The notes: generated by a model not told the origin, from the letters alone. A stretch of DNA of 64,000 nucleotides from Mariprofundus ferrooxydans PV-1 (GCF_000153765.1 NZ_DS022295.1:93828-157827); one strand, 5' to 3'; positions 26,035 to 35,215 are shown, counted from the first letter of the stretch. A program made the numbers and translations.

Positions 26035-26700
26035 TCAGCGGGTTAGTTTGTGATAAATGTCGACGGGATGTTCAAAACGGAAGCCAAGCGACACATACAG
26101 GTTGAGAACCGGCATATTAGCCGCCGAGATGGAGCTGCGTACGGTGGTTACACCGGCGTGAAAAAGATCGGAGATGACTGCCGTCCATAGTCCTTTGGCC
26201 AGTCCGCGACCGCGGTGAGACGGTGCGATCGTATGCAGCAGCAGGTTACCGTTATCGGCGGCAATAAAGCCGGCCAACTCTCCGCTATGGCGCAGAGCGA
26301 ATACGTTACCAGCCTGATGCAGTTGTCCTAGCCACTGTTTGTAACGGGCATCTGCAAGCATCGGCGCAAGGTTGAAGTCCCGGTGAAAGCGGCCGTGCAG
26401 AAAGCTGTGATCACACATCGGCAGCAGCTCCTCAAGTGTGATATCGCGATCCGCGCTGGCTGACGGATCCGGTTGGGGCAACCAGTTCTCCCGGGTACAG
26501 ACCGGTTCAATCAGGGTGTCGGTATAATAAAAGCCGTATTCATGCAGCAGCTGCTTGTCAGCCAGTGGATCGATCTTCACCGTGTAATGGCCGGTTTTTT
26601 CGGATGCCTTGCAAAGCGTTGCAGCATCCGGACGGGTGATTTCAAAACAGTCGGTTCCGAAGACCGCCGAGTCCCAGGGCGTAGGTTGAATGTTATTCAT
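26035..26700 (-). CDS. GNAT acetyltransferase, WecD-like
   Basis: 221 residues with a C-terminal GNAT fold: acetyl-CoA-binding IAPSHRGRGLAKGLW near 155-169, then NMPVLNLYVSLGF near 190-202. The N-terminal half, with WDSAVFGTDCF near 9-19 and HGRFHRDFN near 97-105, resembles TDP-fucosamine acetyltransferase WecD. It probably acylates the amino sugar made by WecE (inference from context). ATG 26700 is chosen because it begins the conserved WDS region and overlaps the upstream GT2 stop by 8 nt. Confidence 0.85.
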   Translation of the reverse strand: MNNIQPTPWDSAVFGTDCFEITRPDAATLCKASEKTGHYTVKIDPLADKQLLHEYGFYYTDTLIEPVCTRENWLPQPDPSASADRDITLEELLPMCDHSFLHGRFHRDFNLAPMLADARYKQWLGQLHQAGNVFALRHSGELAGFIAADNGNLLLHTIAPSHRGRGLAKGLWTAVISDLFHAGVTTVRSSISAANMPVLNLYVSLGFRFEHPVDIYHKLTR

Positions 26701-27622
26701 TGGCAAAGGTTGTATGATTAATGATATACAATGGACGCCTTTTTGTTTCATCAAAGGTTTTGCCCAGATAGATGCCGATAATGCCTAGATTCCCGATAAT
26801 GATGCCGCCGAGAAAATAGAGTGAAATGATCAGGCTGCTCCAGCCCATGATCGGAATATTAAAAAAAGCGGCATAGATCAGCAGGCCGATACCGACCAGC
26901 AGCGACGTGATGGCAATGCCGAAGCCGAAGTGGATGGACATGCGCAGGGGCTTGTCGGAATAAGCGATAATCGTGTCTGTACCGAGCTTGAGTAACTCTC
27001 TGAATGTATAGCTCGATTCGCCGGCAAAACGGCTGGCATGCTCGACTTCAATCTTGGCTGCAGGAAAGCCCATCCAGTTGACGATACCGGGTAGGAAACG
27101 CAGGCACTCACGCATCTGGCAACAGTTGTTCACGACCTTGGCCGACATGATACGGAAATTGCCGACGCTGGGGTCATAATCCATTTCGGTCAGATAGTTG
27201 AACAGGTAATAGAACAGACGTGAAGAGAGCTGCTTGTTCATGCCATCCTTGCGATTGGTGCGCTGGGCCAGTACCACATCATACCCCTCCTGCGCCTTGG
27301 CATAGAGGCGGGGTATCTCTTCCGGCTGATCCTGCAGGTCGCAGTCCATGACAACGATCCATTCACCCTTGCAGTGATCCAGACCGGCGGTTATGCCGTA
27401 GTGCTGTCCGAAATTGCGGCTGAACTGGATACCTCTGATGCGCGGATCCTGAGCGGCCAGTTGTCCGATAATCTCCCATGAGCCGTCCCCGCCACAGTCC
27501 TCTACCAGAATACACTCGAAATCCGGCGTGATGGTTTCCAGCGCAGCTGTAAGCCGCCTGTACAATTCATGCAGGCACTCTTCAGCCTTGTAGACGGGGA
27601 TAACGATGGACAAATGCGTCAT
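26693..27622 (-). CDS. Glycosyltransferase family 2, ArnC/GtrB/DPM1-like
   Basis: 309 residues. The N-terminal GT-A domain starts LSIVIPVYKAEECL and has the metal-binding DCDLQDQPEEIP near 113-124. Two C-terminal membrane helices (about 230-255 and 265-290) lead into GIIGIYLGKTFDETKRRPLY. Proteins of this shape load a nucleotide sugar onto undecaprenyl phosphate at the cytoplasmic face. With the ArnT-like protein in the same operon it forms a complete load-and-transfer pair. It overlaps the acetyltransferase gene by 8 nt. Confidence 0.92.
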   Translation of the reverse strand: MTHLSIVIPVYKAEECLHELYRRLTAALETITPDFECILVEDCGGDGSWEIIGQLAAQDPRIRGIQFSRNFGQHYGITAGLDHCKGEWIVVMDCDLQDQPEEIPRLYAKAQEGYDVVLAQRTNRKDGMNKQLSSRLFYYLFNYLTEMDYDPSVGNFRIMSAKVVNNCCQMRECLRFLPGIVNWMGFPAAKIEVEHASRFAGESSYTFRELLKLGTDTIIAYSDKPLRMSIHFGFGIAITSLLVGIGLLIYAAFFNIPIMGWSSLIISLYFLGGIIIGNLGIIGIYLGKTFDETKRRPLYIINHTTFANE

Positions 27623-27677
27623 GCGCAGAGCCTACCAGATGATATGGTATTGACGAGTTCAACCATGGTCGGGTGCT

Positions 27678-28298
27678 TTACGGCGTGCACAGCAGAATCA
27701 TATGGGAGTAGGGTATGTTGAGCAGATCGCTGCGTACCTGTGCATCAATATTGGTGAACAGGCCAGCAGCCAGAGCGCTGTATGCCTCGGGCGTACGTAC
27801 CCTTTCTCCGCGATCCTTGCTGATAATCCAGCGCGCCAACGCACTCTGGCCCGGAGCATAAACCGGATCAATGGTGATCAGTCTGCCGCCCGGTTTCAGC
27901 GCCTGCGCCGCCAGTGTGAAAAGCGTGCGCGCCTCGGCATCATCCAGATGGTGGAGCAGGCCGAAAGCCATGACGATATCAAATGGTTCAAGCTCCTGCA
28001 GCGAGGCTTGCCTGACCAACTCCGCCTTGAATGTGCCGCGCTTACCGAATGTGCGCTTTGCCTGTTTGATATAGGCGTCGGAGGCATCAAAGCCGTAGTA
28101 TGAGATACCTTCGGGCAGGTGACGCAGGATTTCCGCCGTACCGCAGCCGATATCCAGCATGCGGTAATCTGCGTATTGCGGAAAATAATCGCGCACCAGC
28201 AAGCGTCGCGCCTTTTCGGCACCTACCATACGTTGGGCCAGATTATAGACCGGTGCACTGGAGAATATGGCCCGAAAGCCTGTCAGGTTCTGTGCCAT
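27678..28298 (-). CDS. Class I SAM-dependent methyltransferase
   Basis: 206 residues. SAM-binding motif I is MLDIGCGTAEIL (about 46-57), followed by motif II YYGFDASD (about 66-73) and FDIVMAFGLLHHLDD (about 104-118). The substrate is unknown; position among sugar and LPS genes suggests a saccharide or lipid-linked intermediate. The ATG shares one base with the upstream methyltransferase stop (TGATG). Confidence 0.9.
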   Translation of the reverse strand: MAQNLTGFRAIFSSAPVYNLAQRMVGAEKARRLLVRDYFPQYADYRMLDIGCGTAEILRHLPEGISYYGFDASDAYIKQAKRTFGKRGTFKAELVRQASLQELEPFDIVMAFGLLHHLDDAEARTLFTLAAQALKPGGRLITIDPVYAPGQSALARWIISKDRGERVRTPEAYSALAAGLFTNIDAQVRSDLLNIPYSHMILLCTP

Positions 28299-29062
28299 CA
28301 GTGCGGCTTCCTTTTGTTGATTTCGACAACCATCGGTGTTGCCAGGCAGGGCGGAATATGCCGGATCAACCGCCCCAAACCTGAGCGCATGATCAGGCGG
28401 GCAATAGAGGCCACCGCACCCTTGTGGCGCTCTTCAAACAGCGGGTCGTCATCAATGCGCTTGAGGGCCTTGTAGAGCAGCGCTTTTTCAAAATGGCAGT
28501 TGAGGTCGTGGTTGTTGCAGTGCGCGCTCAGTGCCCTGCAGGTGATAAAGTTCAGTGAGTTCCATATGCCCTGATCATGTGTTTTGCGCAGAAACAGGAG
28601 CCTGCTCAGAGTGACGAAGTGCCTGAACACGGGGACGCCGTAGTGCGGTTCGTACGGGACCGTATAATTCGGGCAGGCATGCAGCATCACGCCATCCTCT
28701 GCCAGCACCGTCGCCATGGCATCCAGAGCCGCCGGCCAGTCCGGAATATGTTCCATGACATTGTTGCTGAAAATCAGGTCAAAGCAGCCGTCTTCGGTCG
28801 GATTCAACTGCTGTGACGGTTTTTCCATGACCTGTAGATCAATGCCCGGATAGTGCTCCAGCATGGCCTGCTTGATGCGTGCGAACAGATCGAATCCGCC
28901 AATAGCGGGCTCCAGCGCCGTGATATGATAACCCTGTTGCCTGAGAAACAGGCTGGTCAGGCAGAGGCCGGCACCGACTTCGAGTATGCGCATATCAGGT
29001 TGCAGATGACCTGCGATGAGCTCAATGGTGACCCTCGATTCGTTGGCATAGGTCTCCAGCAT
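28298..29062 (-). CDS. Class I SAM-dependent methyltransferase, start uncertain
   Basis: 254 residues from the first canonical start. Motif I is ILEVGAGLCLTSLFL (about 25-39); DLIFSNNVMEHIPDW (about 95-109) is the motif-IV region. The C-terminal extension (about 140-250) is unlike the neighbouring methyltransferase. The same frame continues convincingly upstream of ATG 29062 for 43 codons (LRELNQFLADIPFDVLAG and more) with no ATG, GTG or TTG before an in-frame stop. GAGG followed 8 nt later by ATC 29191 is the only start-like signal. Either the gene begins at a non-standard codon or a base is missing. It heads the minus-strand operon that ends in kdsB. Confidence 0.85.
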   Translation of the reverse strand: MLETYANESRVTIELIAGHLQPDMRILEVGAGLCLTSLFLRQQGYHITALEPAIGGFDLFARIKQAMLEHYPGIDLQVMEKPSQQLNPTEDGCFDLIFSNNVMEHIPDWPAALDAMATVLAEDGVMLHACPNYTVPYEPHYGVPVFRHFVTLSRLLFLRKTHDQGIWNSLNFITCRALSAHCNNHDLNCHFEKALLYKALKRIDDDPLFEERHKGAVASIARLIMRSGLGRLIRHIPPCLATPMVVEINKRKPH

Positions 29063-29290
29063 ACTGCGAACAGTTGCTGCATTGAGTTGACTCTCCCCGA
29101 CCAGTCTCCCGGCAAGAACGTCAAAAGGTATATCAGCCAGAAATTGGTTGAGTTCCCTGAGTAGTGCGGCATTCTCTTCGCGTGTCGTGATCGGTCACAC
29201 CTCTGTCGGATCGAAGGCACGAATGCCTCTTATCAAAGAATGGCAGGATGCTAGCATGGCTGATGTGACGATTCCAAAGGAAGAGATGCG

Positions 29291-30451
29291 ATGACGCTTG
29301 ATCGATATATGCTGCGCTTGTGGCTGGGACCATTTTTCGGGGGGCTGGTGTTTGTGCTCGCCGTGATGCTGCTTGCACGTGCGTTGAAACTGTTAGGGAC
29401 GGTATCTGACACTGCAGAGGCATGGTCGCTGATTGTCGATTTGCTGGCTCTGACAATGCCGTTCTTTTTGCTGCAAATTGTGCCCATGGCTTTTTTCCTC
29501 TCCCTGCAGAATACGATTACCGGCTTGCAGCAGAGCAGCGAGATGGATGTCTTGCGCGGTTCGGGGCTCTCTTACGGTCGCATGTTCCGGGTGTTCTTTA
29601 TTGTTGTACCGTTGCTCTGGCTGGGGCTGACCTATATTGCTATGGTGCAGTTGCCGCAGGGGCAACTCGGGTTCAATAATATACTCGCTAAAATCTATGC
29701 CATGAAGGGTGCAATCAGCTTTGCTCCGCAACGCTTTACGCGGGGGCTGGACGGCATCACGGTTTATGTGGATGGCGAAGATAGTGAAGGCACATACCAC
29801 GGTCTGATCCTTGAGGATCACCGTGGTGGTGTATCGGTGATTTATACCGCCAAGTCAGCCCGTTTCGATATGGGCGGTGAATACCTGTTGCTAAAACTGA
29901 AGGATGGCGTGCGGCTCGAGGGTGAGGGGGCTGATCAGCGGATGCTAGCCTTCGATCGCTATCAGGTCTCTATTGCCTTGCCGGCAGGTAACAGGAAAAT
30001 TCTACATTCGAATGACCATGTGACGATGATGACGGTGCCGGAGCTCTGGCATGCGATGCACAACTCACAGAGTGGAGCTGCGGTTGCCGAATGGAATCGC
30101 AGACTGTTGATGCCTACGACGACGCTGGTGCTGCTCTTCTTTGCCCTGCCGCTGTCATTGACGCAGAAGCGCTCCGGCAAGGCGGGCTCCATGATCGGTG
30201 GTATTGCATTGCTGGTCATGGTGTACAACCTGCAGCTATTGCTCTATCAGCAGGTTAATCAGGGCGGTTTTCCGGGCTGGAGTATGTGGATGGGACAGGC
30301 TCTATTGCTGTTTACAGGTATGTTTTTGTCTAAAAGGGCCGAGGCTGACCGTTTGCCGAAGCTGTTCTCCTATATCGGTGAGTGGATCTATCTGCTGCAT
30401 CAGGCGGTGATCAATCGCCTGAGTCGGCGCTGGAATGCAGATCAGGCTTGA
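29291..30451 (+). CDS. lptF: LPS export permease, LptF/LptG family
   Basis: 386 residues of the YjgP/YjgQ family, an inner-membrane subunit of the Lpt machine that extracts LPS and passes it to the periplasmic bridge. Three membrane helices at the N-terminus begin TLDRYMLRLWLGPF. A periplasmic beta-jellyroll (about 130-250) and three C-terminal helices (from about 270) follow. SEMDVLRGSGLSYGRM (about 77-92) is the coupling helix that contacts the ATPase. I assign LptF rather than LptG by its beginning; this is not certain. GGAAGAG precedes ATG 29291. It runs convergently into the GT4 gene with a 10-nt overlap, and no lptG is adjacent. Confidence 0.85.
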   Translation: MTLDRYMLRLWLGPFFGGLVFVLAVMLLARALKLLGTVSDTAEAWSLIVDLLALTMPFFLLQIVPMAFFLSLQNTITGLQQSSEMDVLRGSGLSYGRMFRVFFIVVPLLWLGLTYIAMVQLPQGQLGFNNILAKIYAMKGAISFAPQRFTRGLDGITVYVDGEDSEGTYHGLILEDHRGGVSVIYTAKSARFDMGGEYLLLKLKDGVRLEGEGADQRMLAFDRYQVSIALPAGNRKILHSNDHVTMMTVPELWHAMHNSQSGAAVAEWNRRLLMPTTTLVLLFFALPLSLTQKRSGKAGSMIGGIALLVMVYNLQLLLYQQVNQGGFPGWSMWMGQALLLFTGMFLSKRAEADRLPKLFSYIGEWIYLLHQAVINRLSRRWNADQA

Positions 30452-31518
30452 GGTGGCAGAGCCTCGGGTTTGATTTGCCGGTAAATGTAAACCTGTTCTT
30501 CGGCGACAGTGTGCCAGCTGCGAATCTCCGGCTTTCTGTTGTTGCCGAGCAGGTTCAGACAAGCGGATACCCAGACATCGTCTTCTGCAGAAAGCGGCAA
30601 TACCGACGCCTCATCCAGTTCATCGGCAATGCCACAGTTATCCGATACCAGCACCGGCACGCCGGCCGCACGCGCTTCGGCAATGACCATGCCATAGGGC
30701 TCCTGACGGGCCGGATGCAATAACAGATCGAATCCGGCATATAGCGGCGTGCTGTCCGTTTCGCCGAGCAGGCGATAGCCGCCATGCCAGTCCGCAAACA
30801 GATGTTCAATAGTGGGGGTATCGGGGCCGGCCACGATAAACTCGACATCGGGGCGAACCTTGCGCACGGCCTTGACGATGGCAGCAGCCCTCTCCAGTCC
30901 TTTGCGTTGCCACTCTTTGCCGATAAAGCCGATGATGCCTCCCTGCTCGGGCAGGGGGCGCGCGGGTCTTATGGGGATATTGCCTACACCGGGGGCGACC
31001 GCTCTGCTCAGGCGTGAGCCGATACAGGGGTAATAGTGTTTGAGCGCAGTACCGATCATGGGTGAGTTAGGAATAACAACTTGCACCTGTTTGGCACACA
31101 CTTCACGGTGTTCCAGCCACAGGTTGGCATAGATGCGCGGAGAGCAGCGTTTCCACAGCGGTTTGTCGCGGACAGAGGCAAAGGGCGGGCCGTGGAAGGT
31201 GGTGACATGATGCACGGCTGTGCGCTCGTGGCTATGGATGATGTGCGCTGCATCCGGGTGCGCGCTAAGCCACCGGCTGACCCTGTGTGAGAAGCGCAAA
31301 TGAGCCAGCCAGCGCGGTTTTTTTCGAACTTCGCCCAGTTCGATACATACTACACCGGCCGGAGGTGCATCGGCATGTATGGACTCACACAGGACAAGTA
31401 CCCTGTGTCCCATATCGGCTATCTCGCGGGTCAACTCCCAGACATAACGTTCCATGCCGCCGACAGGTCCATAGCGGCGTACAATATAGAGCAGGTTCAG
31501 TGACTGGTCGTTATTCAC
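30442..31518 (-). CDS. Glycosyltransferase family 4, LPS core type
   Basis: 358 residues. The GT-B fold has the N-terminal RRYGPVGGMERYVWEL (about 11-26), the Gly-rich IGFIGKEWQRKGLERA (about 198-213) and the nucleotide-sugar motif ARQEPYGMVIAEARAAGVPVL (about 272-292, in parts), the EX7E-type signature. It probably adds a hexose to the LPS core. GTG 31518 is used because it gives the family N-terminus and overlaps the WaaE-like stop by 8 nt; longer in-frame starts have no support. It is the last gene of the waa operon. Confidence 0.88.
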   Translation of the reverse strand: MNNDQSLNLLYIVRRYGPVGGMERYVWELTREIADMGHRVLVLCESIHADAPPAGVVCIELGEVRKKPRWLAHLRFSHRVSRWLSAHPDAAHIIHSHERTAVHHVTTFHGPPFASVRDKPLWKRCSPRIYANLWLEHREVCAKQVQVVIPNSPMIGTALKHYYPCIGSRLSRAVAPGVGNIPIRPARPLPEQGGIIGFIGKEWQRKGLERAAAIVKAVRKVRPDVEFIVAGPDTPTIEHLFADWHGGYRLLGETDSTPLYAGFDLLLHPARQEPYGMVIAEARAAGVPVLVSDNCGIADELDEASVLPLSAEDDVWVSACLNLLGNNRKPEIRSWHTVAEEQVYIYRQIKPEALPPQA

Positions 31519-32287
31519 GGTCTGGCGGTAGATCCCAGCGTTGCTGGCGCTCGCGCAGTTTGGCATAGCGGTAGAACACGCCTTCCAGATTGCTGAAGGC
31601 GATAACAAAGCCTGCCCAACCATCGAGGAAACCCCGCTTCAGAATATAGATGCGAAAAAATGACCAGAGACCGCGCAGCAGGGCCTTGCCCATGCCTGCG
31701 CGCACGCCTTTGTTTTCCAAACGATCCACTCCCAGTGTGGAGTAGCGATTGGCCTTGTGCAGAACCTGCTCCAGATTTTTGAAGGGGAACTGCCAGATGG
31801 GCGTTTGCATATGACCGGTACTGCCATGAATATGATAGCGCTCATGCACCTGATCTGCCTGCTCGAAACTCAGTGCTCCTCTGCGGAACAGCTGCGGCTG
31901 GCGGTAGTCAGGGTACCAGCCGCAGTGTTTGATCCAGCGGCCCATAAACCAGTTTTTGCGAGGGACATACCAGGCATCGGCACTGGCCGGATCGGCGATA
32001 ATATTACGGATCTCCTCTGCCGCCTCGGACGTGCAGCGCTCATCGGCATCAAGACTGAAAATCCACTCATGTTTGCAGGCGGCGATAGCATCATTACGCA
32101 GCTTGCCGAACCCCTCGAAATCCAGTTGCACCACGCGTGCGCCGAGTGCTGCAGCTATTTCAGCGGTGTTGTCGCTGCTGTGCGAGTCGACGACAATGAC
32201 TTCATCGGCCCAGAGAGCACTTTTGACCGCATCGGCAATCTTGTCTGCCTCATTATAGGCGATGATATAGACTGATAGTTCAGTCAT
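31511..32287 (-). CDS. Glycosyltransferase family 2, WaaE/KdtX-like
   Basis: 258 residues. The GT-A domain starts LSVYIIAYNEADKI, with WADEVIVVDSHSSDNT (about 26-41) and the metal-binding SLDADERC (about 77-84). The C-terminal half with GRWIKHCGWYPDYRQPQLFRR (about 113-133, in parts) is characteristic of the inner-core beta-1,4-glucosyltransferase WaaE group. It acts at the cytoplasmic side on core-lipid A. It overlaps both neighbours by 8 nt. Confidence 0.9.
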   Translation of the reverse strand: MTELSVYIIAYNEADKIADAVKSALWADEVIVVDSHSSDNTAEIAAALGARVVQLDFEGFGKLRNDAIAACKHEWIFSLDADERCTSEAAEEIRNIIADPASADAWYVPRKNWFMGRWIKHCGWYPDYRQPQLFRRGALSFEQADQVHERYHIHGSTGHMQTPIWQFPFKNLEQVLHKANRYSTLGVDRLENKGVRAGMGKALLRGLWSFFRIYILKRGFLDGWAGFVIAFSNLEGVFYRYAKLRERQQRWDLPPDRE

Positions 32288-33125
32288 CGGCGATCTCCCT
32301 CCGGTTATCGGTCAGCGCGGACTCCTGCAGTTGTTTGAGTCCGCATAGGGCTTCGATGCGCCGCTCCCTCAGGCACGCCTGCAGTGCGGCATCATTATCG
32401 TCCAGACGATGACGGGAAAACTCCCTGTGCCACAGATGCAGCACGGGCGTACCTCGCAGATTGCAGCGGCGCAGGCCTGCATGCAACAGGCGTGCAGCCA
32501 GATCGGAGTCTTCGCGCCCCCAGCCTTCAAACGATTCATCAAAGCCGTTGATGCGCAACAGGGCCGCGGTCGGGCAGGAGAGGTGGCAGCCGCGGATGCC
32601 ATCGAGTTGATCTCCGGGGGATGACAGGGAGGACTGCAGCAGCAGTGGTAGCAGTCGATTGATGTTACCGCACAGGCGCTGCTGCAGCCACGAGAGGGGA
32701 GAGCGGGAGGTGTTGAAACGTGGTTTGCTACACAGCGTTGCGGTGTAGGCCTCCGACAACAGTATGCGGCTGCCGCTGATGAAACAGTCATCGCGGGCAT
32801 GACTGCGGTGGGCGGCGATCAGGCCGGGCAGGGGTATGCAGTCGCCATCGGTCAGCAGCGTATAGGGCTCATTGATGCGCTGTATGACCCTGTTGTGAAT
32901 GCGGGCCTTGCGGAATCCGTCATCCTCCTGCCACAGATGATAAAGCGGTACGGGAAAGTCAGCCTGCATCTGCCTGATCATGTCACCGGTTTCACCGGAT
33001 GAGCCATCATCAGCGATATAGATGCTGAAATGCCGGTCGTTTTGTTGACGGTATCCTTCCAGCGTCAGGCGCAGAAAATCGGGAGCATTATAGGTTGAAA
33101 TAACAACAGCAATGCTGGCCGGCAT
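32280..33125 (-). CDS. Glycosyltransferase family 2 with C-terminal galactosyltransferase-type region
   Basis: 281 residues. The N-terminal GT2 motif is VVISTYNAPDFLRLTLEGY (about 7-25), then ADDGSSGETGDM and LTDGDCIPLPG (the DxD-like metal site, about 91-101). The C-terminal GFDESFEGWGREDSDLAARL (about 200-219) is the Glyco_transf_7C motif seen in LPS core transferases. Its acceptor is unknown. ATG 33125 is chosen as the family start; the frame upstream lacks a ribosome site. Confidence 0.88.
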   Translation of the reverse strand: MPASIAVVISTYNAPDFLRLTLEGYRQQNDRHFSIYIADDGSSGETGDMIRQMQADFPVPLYHLWQEDDGFRKARIHNRVIQRINEPYTLLTDGDCIPLPGLIAAHRSHARDDCFISGSRILLSEAYTATLCSKPRFNTSRSPLSWLQQRLCGNINRLLPLLLQSSLSSPGDQLDGIRGCHLSCPTAALLRINGFDESFEGWGREDSDLAARLLHAGLRRCNLRGTPVLHLWHREFSRHRLDDNDAALQACLRERRIEALCGLKQLQESALTDNRREIADD

Positions 33126-33135
33126 GTTCAAGGGC

Positions 33136-33840
33136 TTAACGCTCCTTGAACAGGCCATTATCCGGCAGGGCATAAATCAGGGTAAAACCGACCCAGTTAT
33201 ATAGCCGGTAGCCGGCCGCTTCGAGGTAGAGATGCATGGGCTGAGCCAGAATGGCATGGATATCCTTCAGGTGACTTTCGGTCAGCAGGATTTTCGGTTT
33301 GTAACGGTTCATGTCCAGAGAGCGGATGACGGCAAAGTCATGCCCCTCGGCATCGATAGTGAGCAGATCAACTGCTTCACCGGCAAAGGGGGAGGCATCG
33401 ATAATCTCCGTTAATGTGCGGGTCTCAAGTTCCTGCCGGCTATAGACCGGCATCTCCGTATTGGCGGCGACCTCGGGGTCGATCGTGGAGCCCAGTCCGT
33501 AGCGGCTGTAGTTGTAGACAGTGACGGTCTCTTTTTTATCCGAGACAGGTGCATGCACATTGCAGTCTCCCGGCCGGGCCAAGTCGAAACATTTGACCTT
33601 GATGGCATCCATATCGATATTGATACCGTGCCAGCCGCGTTTGTGCAGGAAACAGGTGTTGGAAAACTTGCTCGGGTGATAACAACCGACATCAACATAG
33701 AAGCCCTGTTTTACATGCTTGTCGAGCCAGTCATTGAGTACGACATCCTCGCCGAACTGAGAGTGATGACGTTGTGTGTGGCGGGTCAGGAACGTCTTTC
33801 TCAGGATATAGGCTTTTTCAAATAACGCAGACAGGCTCAT
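33136..33840 (-). CDS. FkbM-family methyltransferase
   Basis: 234 residues. The FkbM-type start FGEDVVLNDWL (about 29-39) is followed by FYVDVGCYHPSKFSNTCFL (SAM motif I, about 47-65), INIDMDAIKV (motif II) and LLTIDAEGHDFAVI (about 159-172), which is the family signature. Members O-methylate sugars or small molecules. Position in the waa operon suggests methylation of a core or surface sugar (inference). The start overlaps the DUF3108 stop in ATGA. Confidence 0.9.
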   Translation of the reverse strand: MSLSALFEKAYILRKTFLTRHTQRHHSQFGEDVVLNDWLDKHVKQGFYVDVGCYHPSKFSNTCFLHKRGWHGINIDMDAIKVKCFDLARPGDCNVHAPVSDKKETVTVYNYSRYGLGSTIDPEVAANTEMPVYSRQELETRTLTEIIDASPFAGEAVDLLTIDAEGHDFAVIRSLDMNRYKPKILLTESHLKDIHAILAQPMHLYLEAAGYRLYNWVGFTLIYALPDNGLFKER

Positions 33841-34652
33841 AGTTGTTTTCCATTGTTACCGGCTGTGATCGGTGGGGTAGTGCTGGCGACAACCGGCGTG
33901 TCACTCGAATAGGCAGTCAGATGAACAAAGATACGGCCGAACTTGATTTTAGCCATCATCTTGATCGGAATATGGCGCGCATCATCACTCATCCAGATTG
34001 TCATCTCACCTCTGTTAGTGAAAATGCCGGCTGTTTTTAATTTTGGCGTAACAATCAGGCAGTTGACCTTTTCACCCCAGGGCGCGGTTAATGTTTCCCA
34101 TCTTTTCTGAACGTTGACCTCGATTTCGTAGCGCTCGCGCGAATCAAATATCGGAATTCTGTATGTTTCGCCCGCTTTTAAATCCAGCTTTCGTACGGCC
34201 AGGAATGCATCAATCACGCTGAGGTGGCCTGCCGGCACATCAAAAAACTCGCTGATCTGGTGCTGCGTATAGGAAACCCTGTTCTGCTGCCAGAGAAACT
34301 CCGTTCTTTTTTGTGCCGTGTATTTGCGTTCATGCAGGTTGGCGTCAAACACCGTGCTCTGCATATGACCGTTGACACAGATGCCTTCGGCGGTGATGTG
34401 GTCGCGCACTTTTTTGAACAGGTCGAGCATTTCATTGGTGCGGGCGAATGTTTTGGCCTGCCAGCCATGTTCGGTCGCGGCAATGTCCATGGTGGCGGAG
34501 CCGGCATTGATGAATTCCCAGCCGACATTAAAACTCATATGTTCGCCGGTATATGGCATGCAGGCGGGCTTGTTGTCGGCCATGGCCGTGGCCGGAAGCG
34601 ACAGCAGGAGTAGCGTAGCCAGAACAATCCGGCGAGCCGGTCGTTTTACCAT
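33837..34652 (-). CDS. DUF3108 domain exported protein
   Basis: 271 residues. A Sec signal peptide (IVLATLLLLSLPATAMA, cleavage near residue 25) precedes a periplasmic DUF3108 domain that is mostly beta strand, with YTGEHMSFNVGWEFINAGSA near the start. Its function is not established; DUF3108 proteins often occur with LPS or envelope genes. ATG 34652 is selected because it places a basic n-region before the signal helix and overlaps the upstream methyltransferase by 7 nt. The C-terminal 20 residues (SSDTPVVASTTPP) look disordered. Confidence 0.85.
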   Translation of the reverse strand: MVKRPARRIVLATLLLLSLPATAMADNKPACMPYTGEHMSFNVGWEFINAGSATMDIAATEHGWQAKTFARTNEMLDLFKKVRDHITAEGICVNGHMQSTVFDANLHERKYTAQKRTEFLWQQNRVSYTQHQISEFFDVPAGHLSVIDAFLAVRKLDLKAGETYRIPIFDSRERYEIEVNVQKRWETLTAPWGEKVNCLIVTPKLKTAGIFTNRGEMTIWMSDDARHIPIKMMAKIKFGRIFVHLTAYSSDTPVVASTTPPITAGNNGKQL

Positions 34653-35215
34653 GTGCCGTGCAACAGCCCTAGCACAATCATGCCGGCGGCACCCGCAGCA
34701 AGTCCCAGCACATGATTCCACTCGCGATGTTTTTTTACCATATCCCAGCTGAATTCACCGCTGAATATGTCACTGCTCCAGCGCGGCAGAATGGCGCAGC
34801 GGCTGGTCATGAATTCACGATAGGTTTCGCCGAACAGGTTGATCAGGTTTTTCTCCTCATTTTTCCATGTGGGTACATAGATGATGAAAAAAGAGATACC
34901 GACAATAATGAATGCCAGCAGGCTGTCGGCGGCAATGCAGAAGCCGGTGGCGATGATGAAGTGTCCCAGATAGAGCGGGTGGCGGCACATCGCATAGGGG
35001 CCGGTGCTGGTGACTTCCGCTGATTTATGAATATAGCCGGAAGCCCAGATGCGCAGGGCTTCGCCCAGCGTGATGACGGCCAGGCCAAGTGCCCAGCTGT
35101 GCATGGTGGGATGGGCGAGCAGCAGAATGGCTGCTCCCATCAGGATGCTGGCCGGAATACGGGCGCGCAGTAATGCCTTGTGCAGGCGCTGGGCGGATGT
35201 CAGTTCAGATTTCAT
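34646..35215 (-). CDS. Isoprenylcysteine/phospholipid methyltransferase-like membrane protein
   Basis: 189 residues with four to five hydrophobic segments and the family signature GPYAMCRHPLYLGHFIIATG (about 71-90), whose Arg-His-Pro and later EEKNLINLFGETYREF (about 118-133) bind SAM in ICMT/PEMT-type enzymes. It probably methylates a lipid or membrane-bound substrate; the target is unknown. It overlaps waaC by 11 nt and DUF3108 by 7 nt, so it is firmly inside the LPS operon. Confidence 0.87.
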   Translation of the reverse strand: MKSELTSAQRLHKALLRARIPASILMGAAILLLAHPTMHSWALGLAVITLGEALRIWASGYIHKSAEVTSTGPYAMCRHPLYLGHFIIATGFCIAADSLLAFIIVGISFFIIYVPTWKNEEKNLINLFGETYREFMTSRCAILPRWSSDIFSGEFSWDMVKKHREWNHVLGLAAGAAGMIVLGLLHGTW

